A stretch of 9,241 nucleotides of DNA from Pseudomonadota bacterium (GTDB lineage Bacteria; Pseudomonadota; Gammaproteobacteria; Burkholderiales; Burkholderiaceae_D). This document shows positions 1-4,957 of this stretch, one piece after another. Position numbers and translations under genes: made by a program. The notes beneath the pieces were generated by a model that searched no databases, was not told where the DNA came from, and worked only from the letters and a program-made list of their open reading frames with translations. The stretch covers positions 1-9,241 of the forward strand of contig JAEZVM010000248.1 of NCBI GenBank assembly GCA_023420795.1. The letters run 5' to 3'. The number at the start of each line of letters is the position of its first letter. Positions within the stretch are counted from its first letter, which is position 1.

Positions 1-2
1 TT

Positions 3-578
3 ATCGACATCGCTGACCGGTTCTGCACCGGCTCGTCGATCATGCCGCAGAAGAAGAACCCGGACGTACCGGAACTCGCACGTGGCAAGACCGGCCGCGT
101 CAACGGCCACCTGATCGGTCTCCTCACCCTAATGAAAGGCCAGCCGTTGGCTTACAACAAAGACAATCAGGAAGACAAGGAACCGCTTTTTGACACAGTC
201 GACACCGTCACCGACACGCTGCGCATCTTCGCCGACATGGCACGCGGCATCACGGTCAAGCCGGACGCGATGCGTGCCGCCGCACTGCAGGGCTACGCGA
301 CCGCGACCGACCTGGCCGACTACCTGGTCAAGAAAGGACTGCCCTTCCGCGACGCGCATGAAGCAGTCGCGCATGCCGTGCGCACCTGCGAGCAGCGAGG
401 CTGCGATCTGACTGACCTGACGCTCGACGAAATGCGCGCCTTCTCGCCGCTGATCGACACTGATGTGTTCAAAGTGCTCACGCTCGAAGGTTCGGTCGCC
501 GCCCGTAACCACATCGGTGGCACCGCCCCCGAGCAAGTCCGCGCGGCCATTGCGCATCTGCGCAACCAGTTGCGCTGA
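3..578 (+). CDS. argH: Argininosuccinate lyase, C-terminal part (5' end outside window)
   Basis: Cytosolic enzyme of arginine biosynthesis that splits argininosuccinate into arginine and fumarate. The reading frame is open from base 3, and about 191 C-terminal residues are visible of a family usually near 460 residues. The key evidence is the fumarase/aspartase-superfamily signature [12 protein letters not shown] right at the start (bases 30-65). The first Ser of GSS corresponds to the catalytic Ser on the mobile loop in this superfamily, and the Lys-Asn pair belongs to the same substrate-binding loop. It is followed by the family-typical [18 protein letters not shown] segment and the helical C-terminal domain, ending in HLRNQLR and a TGA stop. 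The ATG at 42 is internal (the Met of SSIMPQ), not a start. An intrinsic terminator follows 14 bases after the stop, so argH ends its transcription unit and is probably not cotranscribed with the TRAP genes downstream. Confidence 0.97.
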   Translation: MDIADRFCTGSSIMPQKKNPDVPELARGKTGRVNGHLIGLLTLMKGQPLAYNKDNQEDKEPLFDTVDTVTDTLRIFADMARGITVKPDAMRAAALQGYATATDLADYLVKKGLPFRDAHEAVAHAVRTCEQRGCDLTDLTLDEMRAFSPLIDTDVFKVLTLEGSVAARNHIGGTAPEQVRAAIAHLRNQLR

Positions 579-592
579 TATCCCATGACAGA

Positions 593-627
593 GCCGCCGT
601 CCTCGACCTCGAAGACGGCGGCTTTTT
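593..627 (+). terminator. Intrinsic terminator of argH
   Basis: A perfect 9-bp stem, GCCGCCGTC (593-601) with GACGGCGGC (614-622), has a 12-nt loop and is followed directly by five T (623-627). It starts 14 bases after the argH stop codon. It separates argH from the TRAP operon. Confidence 0.9.
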
Positions 628-676
628 CATTTCAGACTTCCGGCCCTCCCCAATTTAGTGCGCAGAATATCCGGTG

Positions 677-698
677 GCATACGTGTTATCACGTATGC
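677..698. promoter_or_regulatory. Perfect 22-bp palindrome, candidate operator upstream of the TRAP permease operon
   Basis: The arms GCATACGTG (677-685) and CACGTATGC (690-698) are exact reverse complements around the 4-bp spacer TTAT. There is no T-run after either side, so a dimeric-repressor operator is more likely than a terminator. It lies about 208 bp upstream of the small permease gene in an otherwise non-coding gap. No regulator gene is in the window, so the binding family cannot be named. A weak promoter-like pair just upstream (TTCAGA 631-636, 17-bp spacer, TTTAGT 654-659) would place this palindrome shortly after a start site, but that promoter is speculative. Confidence 0.55.
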
Positions 699-786
699 AG
701 ATCGAGCAAGAAATCGATCAAACTTCTGAAAAATATTTCACCTTTTGCCCCGGCACATGAAAAGAATGTAGAGGCGCGAGCAAATA

Positions 787-815
787 TTCGCGTGCCATAT
801 GAAATGACATATACT
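787..815 (+). promoter_or_regulatory. Possible sigma70 promoter for the TRAP permease operon
   Basis: TATACT at 810-815 matches five of six -10 consensus bases. The matching -35 position with a 17-bp spacer, TTCGCG (787-792), matches only three of six. The predicted start is near 821, giving an untranslated leader of about 85 nt. The -10 overlaps a loose inverted repeat (ATATG 797-801 with CATAT 808-812), which could be a control site. A weak -35 suggests activator dependence. The rest of the 628-905 gap shows no gene; open frames there have no ribosome-binding site or family resemblance. Confidence 0.35.
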
Positions 816-895
816 GCCGCAAACCAAAAAGAGCCAGTCTAGGCACGGCCTGCATCCATCGGATCGCCGTGATCGGTTCAAGAATTTTCAACATT

Positions 896-900
896 GGAGA
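896..900 (+). promoter_or_regulatory. Ribosome-binding site that decides the start of the small permease gene
   Basis: GGAGA lies 5 bases before the ATG at 906. A TTG at 894-896 in the same frame would add four residues, but it overlaps this Shine-Dalgarno sequence and has none of its own. ATG 906 is therefore preferred. Confidence 0.8.
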
Positions 901-905
901 CACGC

Positions 906-1490
906 ATGTCTTTCCTTCTCTCGCTGTCGAGATTCATTGACGCGCTCAATGAAAAAATAGGGCTCACTGTTAGCTGGGCCCTGCTCGTCGCGGTGCTGAT
1001 CTGCACCGGCAATGCACTGGTCCGCTACGTTTTCCATACCAGCTCCAACGCCTGGCTGGAAATCCAGTGGTATCTATTTTCCGCAGTCTTCCTGCTCGCG
1101 ACCTCCTACACGCTGCGCCGCAACGAGCATGTGCGCATCGACGTGGTTGCCGGGAGGTTCTCCAAGCGCACGCAGGTGTGGATCGACATCTTCGGTTTCG
1201 TCCTGTTCCTGCTACCGATCACGCTGATCATCCTGTATTACGCCGTTCCATATGCGCTGCTCTCGATTGAGAATCAGGAAGTGTCGAGCAATGCCGGCGG
1301 CCTGATTATCTGGCCGGCCAAGCTGCTGATCCCGATCGGCTTCCTGCAACTGGCGCTGCAAGGCATTTCCGAAGTGATCAAGCGTATCGGTTACCTGCAG
1401 GGTAAGGTCGATGCAAGCGCATTCGAGAAGCAGGCCGCCACGCCGGAAGAAGAAATCGAGGCGATCAAAGCCGCAAACAAAATCAACTGA
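906..1490 (+). CDS. TRAP transporter small membrane subunit (DctQ / FcbT2 type)
   Basis: Small inner-membrane subunit of a tripartite ATP-independent periplasmic (TRAP) transporter. It partners the large subunit encoded directly downstream and receives substrate delivered by a periplasmic receptor. The 194-residue product has four predicted membrane helices, at about residues 20-41, 49-71, 91-115 and 133-155, as is standard for DctQ. Family-like features are the WLEIQWYLFSAVFLLATSY stretch in helix 2 and the following RRNEHVRIDVV loop (residues 71-81), which matches the conserved charged V-x-V/I-D segment. The C-terminus is a short charged tail rich in Ala, Glu and Lys. It is the first gene of a two-gene operon, with 18 bp to the next start. 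The closest named group is probably COG4665 (mannitol/chloroaromatic-type), judged mainly from its partners. Substrate cannot be read from this subunit. Confidence 0.93.
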   Translation: MSFLLSLSRFIDALNEKIGLTVSWALLVAVLICTGNALVRYVFHTSSNAWLEIQWYLFSAVFLLATSYTLRRNEHVRIDVVAGRFSKRTQVWIDIFGFVLFLLPITLIILYYAVPYALLSIENQEVSSNAGGLIIWPAKLLIPIGFLQLALQGISEVIKRIGYLQGKVDASAFEKQAATPEEEIEAIKAANKIN

Positions 1491-1508
1491 TCGTCGGAGA
1501 GACAAATA

Positions 1509-3191
1509 ATGGAGCAGTTTCTGATTGCGAATATGGCGCCGATCATGTTCGGCGCCCTAGTGGTATTCCTGCTATCGGGTTTTCCGGTGGCGTTTGCGCT
1601 GGCGGCGAATGGCTTGTTCTTCGGCCTGCTGGGGATTGAACTCGGTTTGCTGAAGCCCGAGTTGCTGCAGGCTTTGCCGAACCGCATTTACGGCATCATG
1701 TCCAACGACACCCTGCTGGCGATTCCGTTCTTCACCTTCATGGGTCTGATCCTGGAGCGATCCGGGATGGCGGAAGACTTGCTCGATACCATCGGCCAGC
1801 TGTTCGGCCCAGTTCGCGGCGGCGTCGCCTATGCGGTGATTTTTGTCGGCGCGCTGCTGGCGGCGACCACTGGCGTAGTGGCAGCATCAGTGATCTCGAT
1901 GGGCCTGATCTCGCTGCCGGTGATGCTGCGTTATGGCTACGACAAAAAGCTCGCGTCAGGCGTGATCGCCGCGTCCGGCACGCTGGCGCAGATCATCCCG
2001 CCGTCGCTGGTGCTGATTGTGATGGCCGACCAGCTTGGCCGTTCCGTCGGCGACATGTACAAGGCAGCCTTTGTCCCTGGCCTGCTGCTGACTGCAATGT
2101 ACGCCGGCTGGGTACTTTCCATCTCGATCTTCAAACCGCACGCAGTCCCTGCCCTGCCGCCGGAAGCACGCAATCTGCGCGAGCCGAACGGCAATAGCGG
2201 CGTCGTATCTCTACTGGTCATCATCGCCGCAGCAGTCGGTGTTTCATATGCCTTTGCCGCTTACTACGGCTCGACCCATCCGAAGGCGGCAGCCGACGAA
2301 GTTGGCATTTATTCCGCATCGGTCGGCATCATTGGCGCTTTCCTGTTCGCCGTGATCAACCGCCAGCTCAAGCTTGGCCTGCTGTCTCGCATGGCTGAAA
2401 AGGTGGTATTCGTGCTGGTTCCGCCACTCGCGCTGATCTTCCTGGTGCTGGGCACGATTTTCGTCGGCATCGCCACGCCGACCGAAGGCGGCGGTATGGG
2501 CGCGTTCGGGGCGCTACTGCTGGCACTGATGAACCGTCGCTTGTCGTGGTCGCTAATGAAACAGGCAATGGATTCCACCACCCGCCTGTCCTGCTTCGTG
2601 CTGTTCATCCTGATCGGCTCTTCCGTGTTTGGTCTGACTTTCCGCGCGGTCAATGGCGACTTGTGGGTCGAGCATCTGCTGACTTCGCTGCCAGGCGGCG
2701 AAATGGGCTTCCTGATCGTCGTGAACATCCTGTTCTTCGGTCTGGCGTTCTTCCTCGACTTCTTTGAACTCGCGTTCATCCTGGTGCCGCTGGTCGGCCC
2801 AGTCGCGGAAAAGATGGGCATCGATCTGATCTGGTTCGGTGTGCTGCTGAGCGTGAACATGCAGACCTCGTTCATGCATCCGCCGTTCGGGTTTGCGCTG
2901 TTCTACCTGCGGTCGGTGGCGCCAAAGGAAGTCAAGACATCCGACATCTATTGGGGTGCAGTACCGTTCGTGCTGATCCAGGTCCTTATGGTGGCCCTGA
3001 TCATCGGGTTTCCGAACATCGTATCGGTAGCTGAAAAGACCGATATGAAGGAGCAGCTCGAACTGAAGATCGACATTCCGACGATGGACCAGGGCAGCGA
3101 AACGCCGCAACTGGACTTCTCCACCGACCAGGAAAGCAGCAGCGATGAAGCGCCGCAGCTGAACTTCTCGACGGATAACGAAACGAAATAA
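1509..3191 (+). CDS. TRAP transporter large membrane subunit (DctM / FcbT3 type, COG4664-like)
   Basis: Transport-catalysing subunit of the TRAP system, moving an organic acid inward with sodium. The start ATG follows GGAGA (1496-1500) at 8-base spacing. The product has 560 residues, longer than the common DctM (about 430). The extra length is mostly a middle segment (about 205-300) with additional membrane helices, plus a C-terminal tail, as in the long COG4664 group. Recognisable DctM motifs are GTLAQIIPPS (157-166), GIATPTEGGGMGAFGA (320-335) and NMQTSFMHPPFGFALFYL (450-467). The first two resemble the paired Gly/Pro-rich hairpin and sodium-site regions of the family. Residues 513-560 form a hydrophilic, acidic tail with two near-identical repeats (TPQLDFSTDQE 532-542 and APQLNFSTDNE 548-558), which are unexplained. 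The gene is followed by a strong terminator, so the operon ends here without its receptor gene. The receptors lie on the opposite strand. Confidence 0.95.
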   Translation: MEQFLIANMAPIMFGALVVFLLSGFPVAFALAANGLFFGLLGIELGLLKPELLQALPNRIYGIMSNDTLLAIPFFTFMGLILERSGMAEDLLDTIGQLFGPVRGGVAYAVIFVGALLAATTGVVAASVISMGLISLPVMLRYGYDKKLASGVIAASGTLAQIIPPSLVLIVMADQLGRSVGDMYKAAFVPGLLLTAMYAGWVLSISIFKPHAVPALPPEARNLREPNGNSGVVSLLVIIAAAVGVSYAFAAYYGSTHPKAAADEVGIYSASVGIIGAFLFAVINRQLKLGLLSRMAEKVVFVLVPPLALIFLVLGTIFVGIATPTEGGGMGAFGALLLALMNRRLSWSLMKQAMDSTTRLSCFVLFILIGSSVFGLTFRAVNGDLWVEHLLTSLPGGEMGFLIVVNILFFGLAFFLDFFELAFILVPLVGPVAEKMGIDLIWFGVLLSVNMQTSFMHPPFGFALFYLRSVAPKEVKTSDIYWGAVPFVLIQVLMVALIIGFPNIVSVAEKTDMKEQLELKIDIPTMDQGSETPQLDFSTDQESSSDEAPQLNFSTDNETK

Positions 3192-3210
3192 GCTTCCCAC
3201 TTCCCTTCAA

Positions 3211-3240
3211 CCCCGCACGGTATGCCCTGCGGGGTTTTTT
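3211..3240 (+). terminator. Intrinsic terminator of the TRAP permease operon
   Basis: CCCCGCA (3211-3217) pairs perfectly with TGCGGGG (3228-3234) around a 10-nt loop, followed by six T. Flanking A and T bases can lengthen the stem by two pairs. It begins 20 bases after the large-subunit stop. Confidence 0.95.
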
Positions 3241-3446
3241 ATTTCGTGCGATGGCCGATGCGGCGCATGTGAGGCATGTGAGATTACGCCAATCCAAACA
3301 TAGTCTGCCTGCACGGACATCCATGCTAGGAATAGGAGGTTCGCCTTTTCAGCTATCGCCCGATAACCTTCATGGCACGAGAGCACAGCCGCGCCCAACT
3401 GATGGGGCTCGATATCACCGCACAAGCGCTTGCCCATATCGCAGGC
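3241..3446. other. Non-coding stretch between two convergent terminators, no recognisable gene
   Basis: About 205 bp lie between the permease terminator (+) and the receptor terminator (-). Open frames cross it on both strands (for example minus strand 3207-3584), but they run through the terminators, lack ribosome-binding sites and resemble nothing I know. An AGGAGGT at about 3335-3341 is not followed by a start codon at usable spacing. I see no tRNA-like or clear RNA fold. It may be spacer or the remains of a lost gene. Confidence 0.5.
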
Positions 3447-3481
3447 AAAAAAAATCCGCCGGGCTTGCGCGCGGCGGATTT
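3447..3481 (-). terminator. Intrinsic terminator of the downstream receptor gene
   Basis: On the minus strand a perfect stem of 9-10 bp (AATCCGCCG in the + sequence at 3453-3461, with CGGCGGATT at 3472-3480) has a 10-nt loop. Its minus-strand 3' side runs into eight T (the A-run 3447-3454 on +). It lies about 19 bases after the stop codon of the receptor gene ending at 3500. Confidence 0.95.
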
Positions 3482-3499
3482 GAATGCAACCGGAGGAAA

Positions 3500-4579
3500 T
3501 TACCGACGGCTGATCATGAAGTTCTGCATCGTCGCTTCGGCAACCGAAGCCCACTGGTTCTGATCCTGACGGAAGCGCTTCCACGGTTCGTAGATCTTCT
3601 TGAACTTCGCGTTCTTGCTGGCCTCTTCCTCGTTGACCTCGTTGGTCGCCTTCCAGCAGGCTTCCATGATCTCCTTCGAGAAAGTGCGCAGCTTCGCGCC
3701 GTTCTTCAGCAGACGAGCGAGCGCAGCCGGGTTCTTCGCGTCGTATTCGGCCTGCATGGTGACATGCGCCTCATACGCGGCTGCCTCGATTGCGTACTGA
3801 TATTCCTTCGGCAGCTTTTCCCATTCCTTGATGCCAAGGTAGAACGAGAACTGCGTGCTCGGCTCCCACCAGCCCGGTGCGTAGTAGTTCGGCGCGACCT
3901 TGAACAGGCCGAGCTTTTCATCATCGTACGGGCCGATCCATTCTGCAGCATCGATCGTGCCTTTTTCCAGCGCCGGATAAATGTCGCCGGCAGCGATCTG
4001 CTGCGGCACCAGGCCGAGACGGGCCAGCACGCGGCCGCCATAGCCGCCGACGCGCATCTTCAGGCCCTGCAGGTCGGCGACCGACTTGATCTCCTTGCGG
4101 AACCAGCCGCCCATCTGCGCGCCGCTGTTGCCGCCCATGAAATTGATGATGCCGTAATCCTTATAGAACTCGCGCATCAAGTCCTTGCCGCCGCCGAATT
4201 CCATCCACGCCGTCTGCTGGCGCGAGTTCATGCCGAACGGTACGGAGCAGTCGAAAGCGAAGGTCGGATCCTTGCCGAAGAAATAGTAAGGAGCGGTGTG
4301 CGCCATTTCGATGGTGCCGTTCTGCACCGCATCCATCACCTGCAATGCAGGAACGATTTCACCGCCGGCGAACAAGCGGATATTGAGCTTGCCGTTGGTG
4401 AGCTGAGCGACACGTTTGCAGAAGGTTTCGGACGCACCATAAACGGTATCCAGCGTCTTCGGGAAGCTGGAAGCCATACGCCAGTTAAGCGTGGGCAGGG
4501 ATTGAGCCAGTGCGGGAGCTGCCACTGCGCCTACTGACGCACCAACCGCTGCCTTTTTAAGAAAGGAACGACGTTCCAT
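3500..4579 (-). CDS. TRAP solute-binding protein, TakP/FcbT1-like, paralog A (Tat-exported)
   Basis: Periplasmic receptor that captures an organic acid and delivers it to a TRAP permease. The 359-residue length is typical. The N-terminus MERRSFLKKA carries a twin-arginine motif (Arg3-Arg4-Ser-Phe-Leu-Lys), then an Ala-rich segment and an APALAQ cleavage site (likely after Ala25), so export of the folded protein by Tat is expected. Family landmarks are LNWRMASSFPKTLD (31-44), GGEIVP (72-77), HTAPYYFFGKD (94-104), GAQMGGWFRKEI (153-164), GLKMR with Arg176 (the usual carboxylate-clamping Arg of TRAP receptors) and EWIGPYDD (213-220). The Gln/Arg and Glu-Trp pair match the ligand and metal region described for TakP and its lactate-binding relatives. 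The start has GAGGAG at 6-base spacing. The gene has its own promoter and terminator and is about 77% identical to its upstream neighbour. The substrate is probably a 2-oxo, hydroxy or aromatic carboxylate, which the sequence cannot settle. Confidence 0.94.
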   Translation of the reverse strand: MERRSFLKKAAVGASVGAVAAPALAQSLPTLNWRMASSFPKTLDTVYGASETFCKRVAQLTNGKLNIRLFAGGEIVPALQVMDAVQNGTIEMAHTAPYYFFGKDPTFAFDCSVPFGMNSRQQTAWMEFGGGKDLMREFYKDYGIINFMGGNSGAQMGGWFRKEIKSVADLQGLKMRVGGYGGRVLARLGLVPQQIAAGDIYPALEKGTIDAAEWIGPYDDEKLGLFKVAPNYYAPGWWEPSTQFSFYLGIKEWEKLPKEYQYAIEAAAYEAHVTMQAEYDAKNPAALARLLKNGAKLRTFSKEIMEACWKATNEVNEEEASKNAKFKKIYEPWKRFRQDQNQWASVAEATMQNFMISRR

Positions 4580-4630
4580 TTTGTCTCCTCGGATTTAACA
4601 TCAAAAACCATACAGACCTAAACCAAAGCC

Positions 4631-4651
4631 ACATATAGGCTTGCTATATGT
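4631..4651. promoter_or_regulatory. 21-bp palindrome at the predicted transcription start of receptor paralog A, candidate operator
   Basis: The arms ACATATAG (4631-4638) and CTATATGT (4644-4651) are perfect reverse complements with a 5-bp spacer. Measured from the predicted start near 4653 on the minus strand, it covers about +2 to +22, a position where a bound repressor would block RNA polymerase. The arms are A/T-rich and no T-run follows, so a terminator is unlikely. It could also form a weak leader hairpin. Confidence 0.6.
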
Positions 4652-4659
4652 TATTGAGG

Positions 4660-4688
4660 ATTGTATGGGGCGCAATATGTCATGGCAA
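4660..4688 (-). promoter_or_regulatory. Sigma70 promoter of receptor paralog A
   Basis: Minus strand: -35 TTGCCA (4688-4683) and -10 TACAAT (4665-4660), each matching five of six consensus bases, with the optimal 17-bp spacer. Predicted start is near 4653, leaving a leader of about 73 nt to the ATG at 4579. This is the best promoter match I found in the window, and it means paralog A need not depend on read-through from paralog B. Confidence 0.7.
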
Positions 4689-4696
4689 CCCGCGAT

Positions 4697-4708
4697 CGCC
4701 ATATGGCG
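4697..4708. promoter_or_regulatory. 12-bp perfect dyad CGCCATATGGCG just upstream of the -35
   Basis: A fully self-complementary 12-mer centred about 50 bp upstream of the predicted start of paralog A. It is nested inside a wider inverted repeat, CATGGCA (4681-4687) with TGCCATG (4712-4718), whose left arm overlaps the -35. A regulator binding here could touch polymerase. Function is inferred from symmetry and position only. Confidence 0.4.
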
Positions 4709-4716
4709 CGGTGCCA

Positions 4717-4732
4717 TGCACTGCATAGTGCA
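4717..4732. promoter_or_regulatory. 16-bp dyad TGCACT-N4-AGTGCA upstream of receptor paralog A
   Basis: Perfect 6-bp arms, TGCACT (4717-4722) and AGTGCA (4727-4732), with spacer GCAT. It is centred about 72 bp upstream of the predicted start, a usual place for an activator site. It is the third symmetric element in roughly 100 bp. Confidence 0.4.
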
Positions 4733-4764
4733 ATGCAGATGAAAATTATTGATGGGTAGGGAAT

Positions 4765-4796
4765 TTGCTGTAAGCCTTCTGTAAGCAAGGCAGCAA
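4765..4796. repeat. 11-bp-period direct repeat CTGTAAGC inside a hairpin, candidate response-regulator site
   Basis: CTGTAAGC occurs at 4768-4775 and again at 4779-4786, a perfect 8-mer repeated at one helical turn. Tandem 7-mers with 4-bp spacers (11-bp period, such as CTGTCAT in the pho box) are the known layout of OmpR/PhoB-family sites. The same stretch can fold as TTGCT (4765-4769) and GCCTT (4774-4778) pairing with AAGGC (4787-4791) and AGCAA (4792-4796), with a 4-nt bulge. It is about 124 bp upstream of the predicted start of paralog A, which is rather far. The remainder of the gap, about 4797-4911, shows nothing I recognise. Confidence 0.4.
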
Positions 4797-4911
4797 TTTG
4801 GCGGCTGAAAATCCGTTTTCGCGGGCAACCACTCCCACGCCCTGCCGGCTCTGCTGAAAATAATTCAACCAGTAAAACCGTAGGTGAACTCTAGCCGCCA
4901 TGGAGATGCGG

Positions 4912-4947
4912 GGCGAACCTGCAGCGCACATGCACGACAGGCTCGCC
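4912..4947 (-). repeat. Post-stop hairpin of receptor paralog B
   Basis: Beginning 10 nt after the stop codon on the minus-strand transcript, GGCGAGCCUG (4947-4938) pairs with CAGGUUCGCC (4921-4912) over 10 bp with one G-U pair and a 16-nt loop. No U-tract follows, so it is not a canonical intrinsic terminator. It may protect the 3' end or act as a weak or factor-assisted terminator before the paralog A promoter. Confidence 0.55.
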
Positions 4948-4957
4948 GGATCAGATC

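Noticed and set aside
585..842. 85-codon open frame in the gap between argH and the permease operon
   Set aside because: It contains the argH terminator and the palindrome, has no ribosome-binding site and no recognisable protein character.
839..858. Sigma54-like promoter (AGGCACGGCCTGCAT) before the permease operon
   Set aside because: The GG-to-GC distance is 8 bases rather than the required 10. A TGGCAC upstream of receptor A (minus strand, near 4717-4710) also lacks a -12 GC at the right distance.
894..905. TTG start at 894 for the small permease gene
   Set aside because: It overlaps the Shine-Dalgarno sequence of the ATG at 906 and would add only four uncharacteristic residues.
3251..4537. 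Long plus-strand open frame (428 codons) over receptor paralog A
   Set aside because: It is antisense to a clear TRAP receptor gene, runs through a terminator, has Arg/His/Leu-rich composition typical of a GC-rich shadow frame and matches no family.
4601..4828. 75-codon minus-strand open frame in the gap between the receptors
   Set aside because: It covers the promoter and operator elements, lacks a ribosome-binding site and has no family resemblance.
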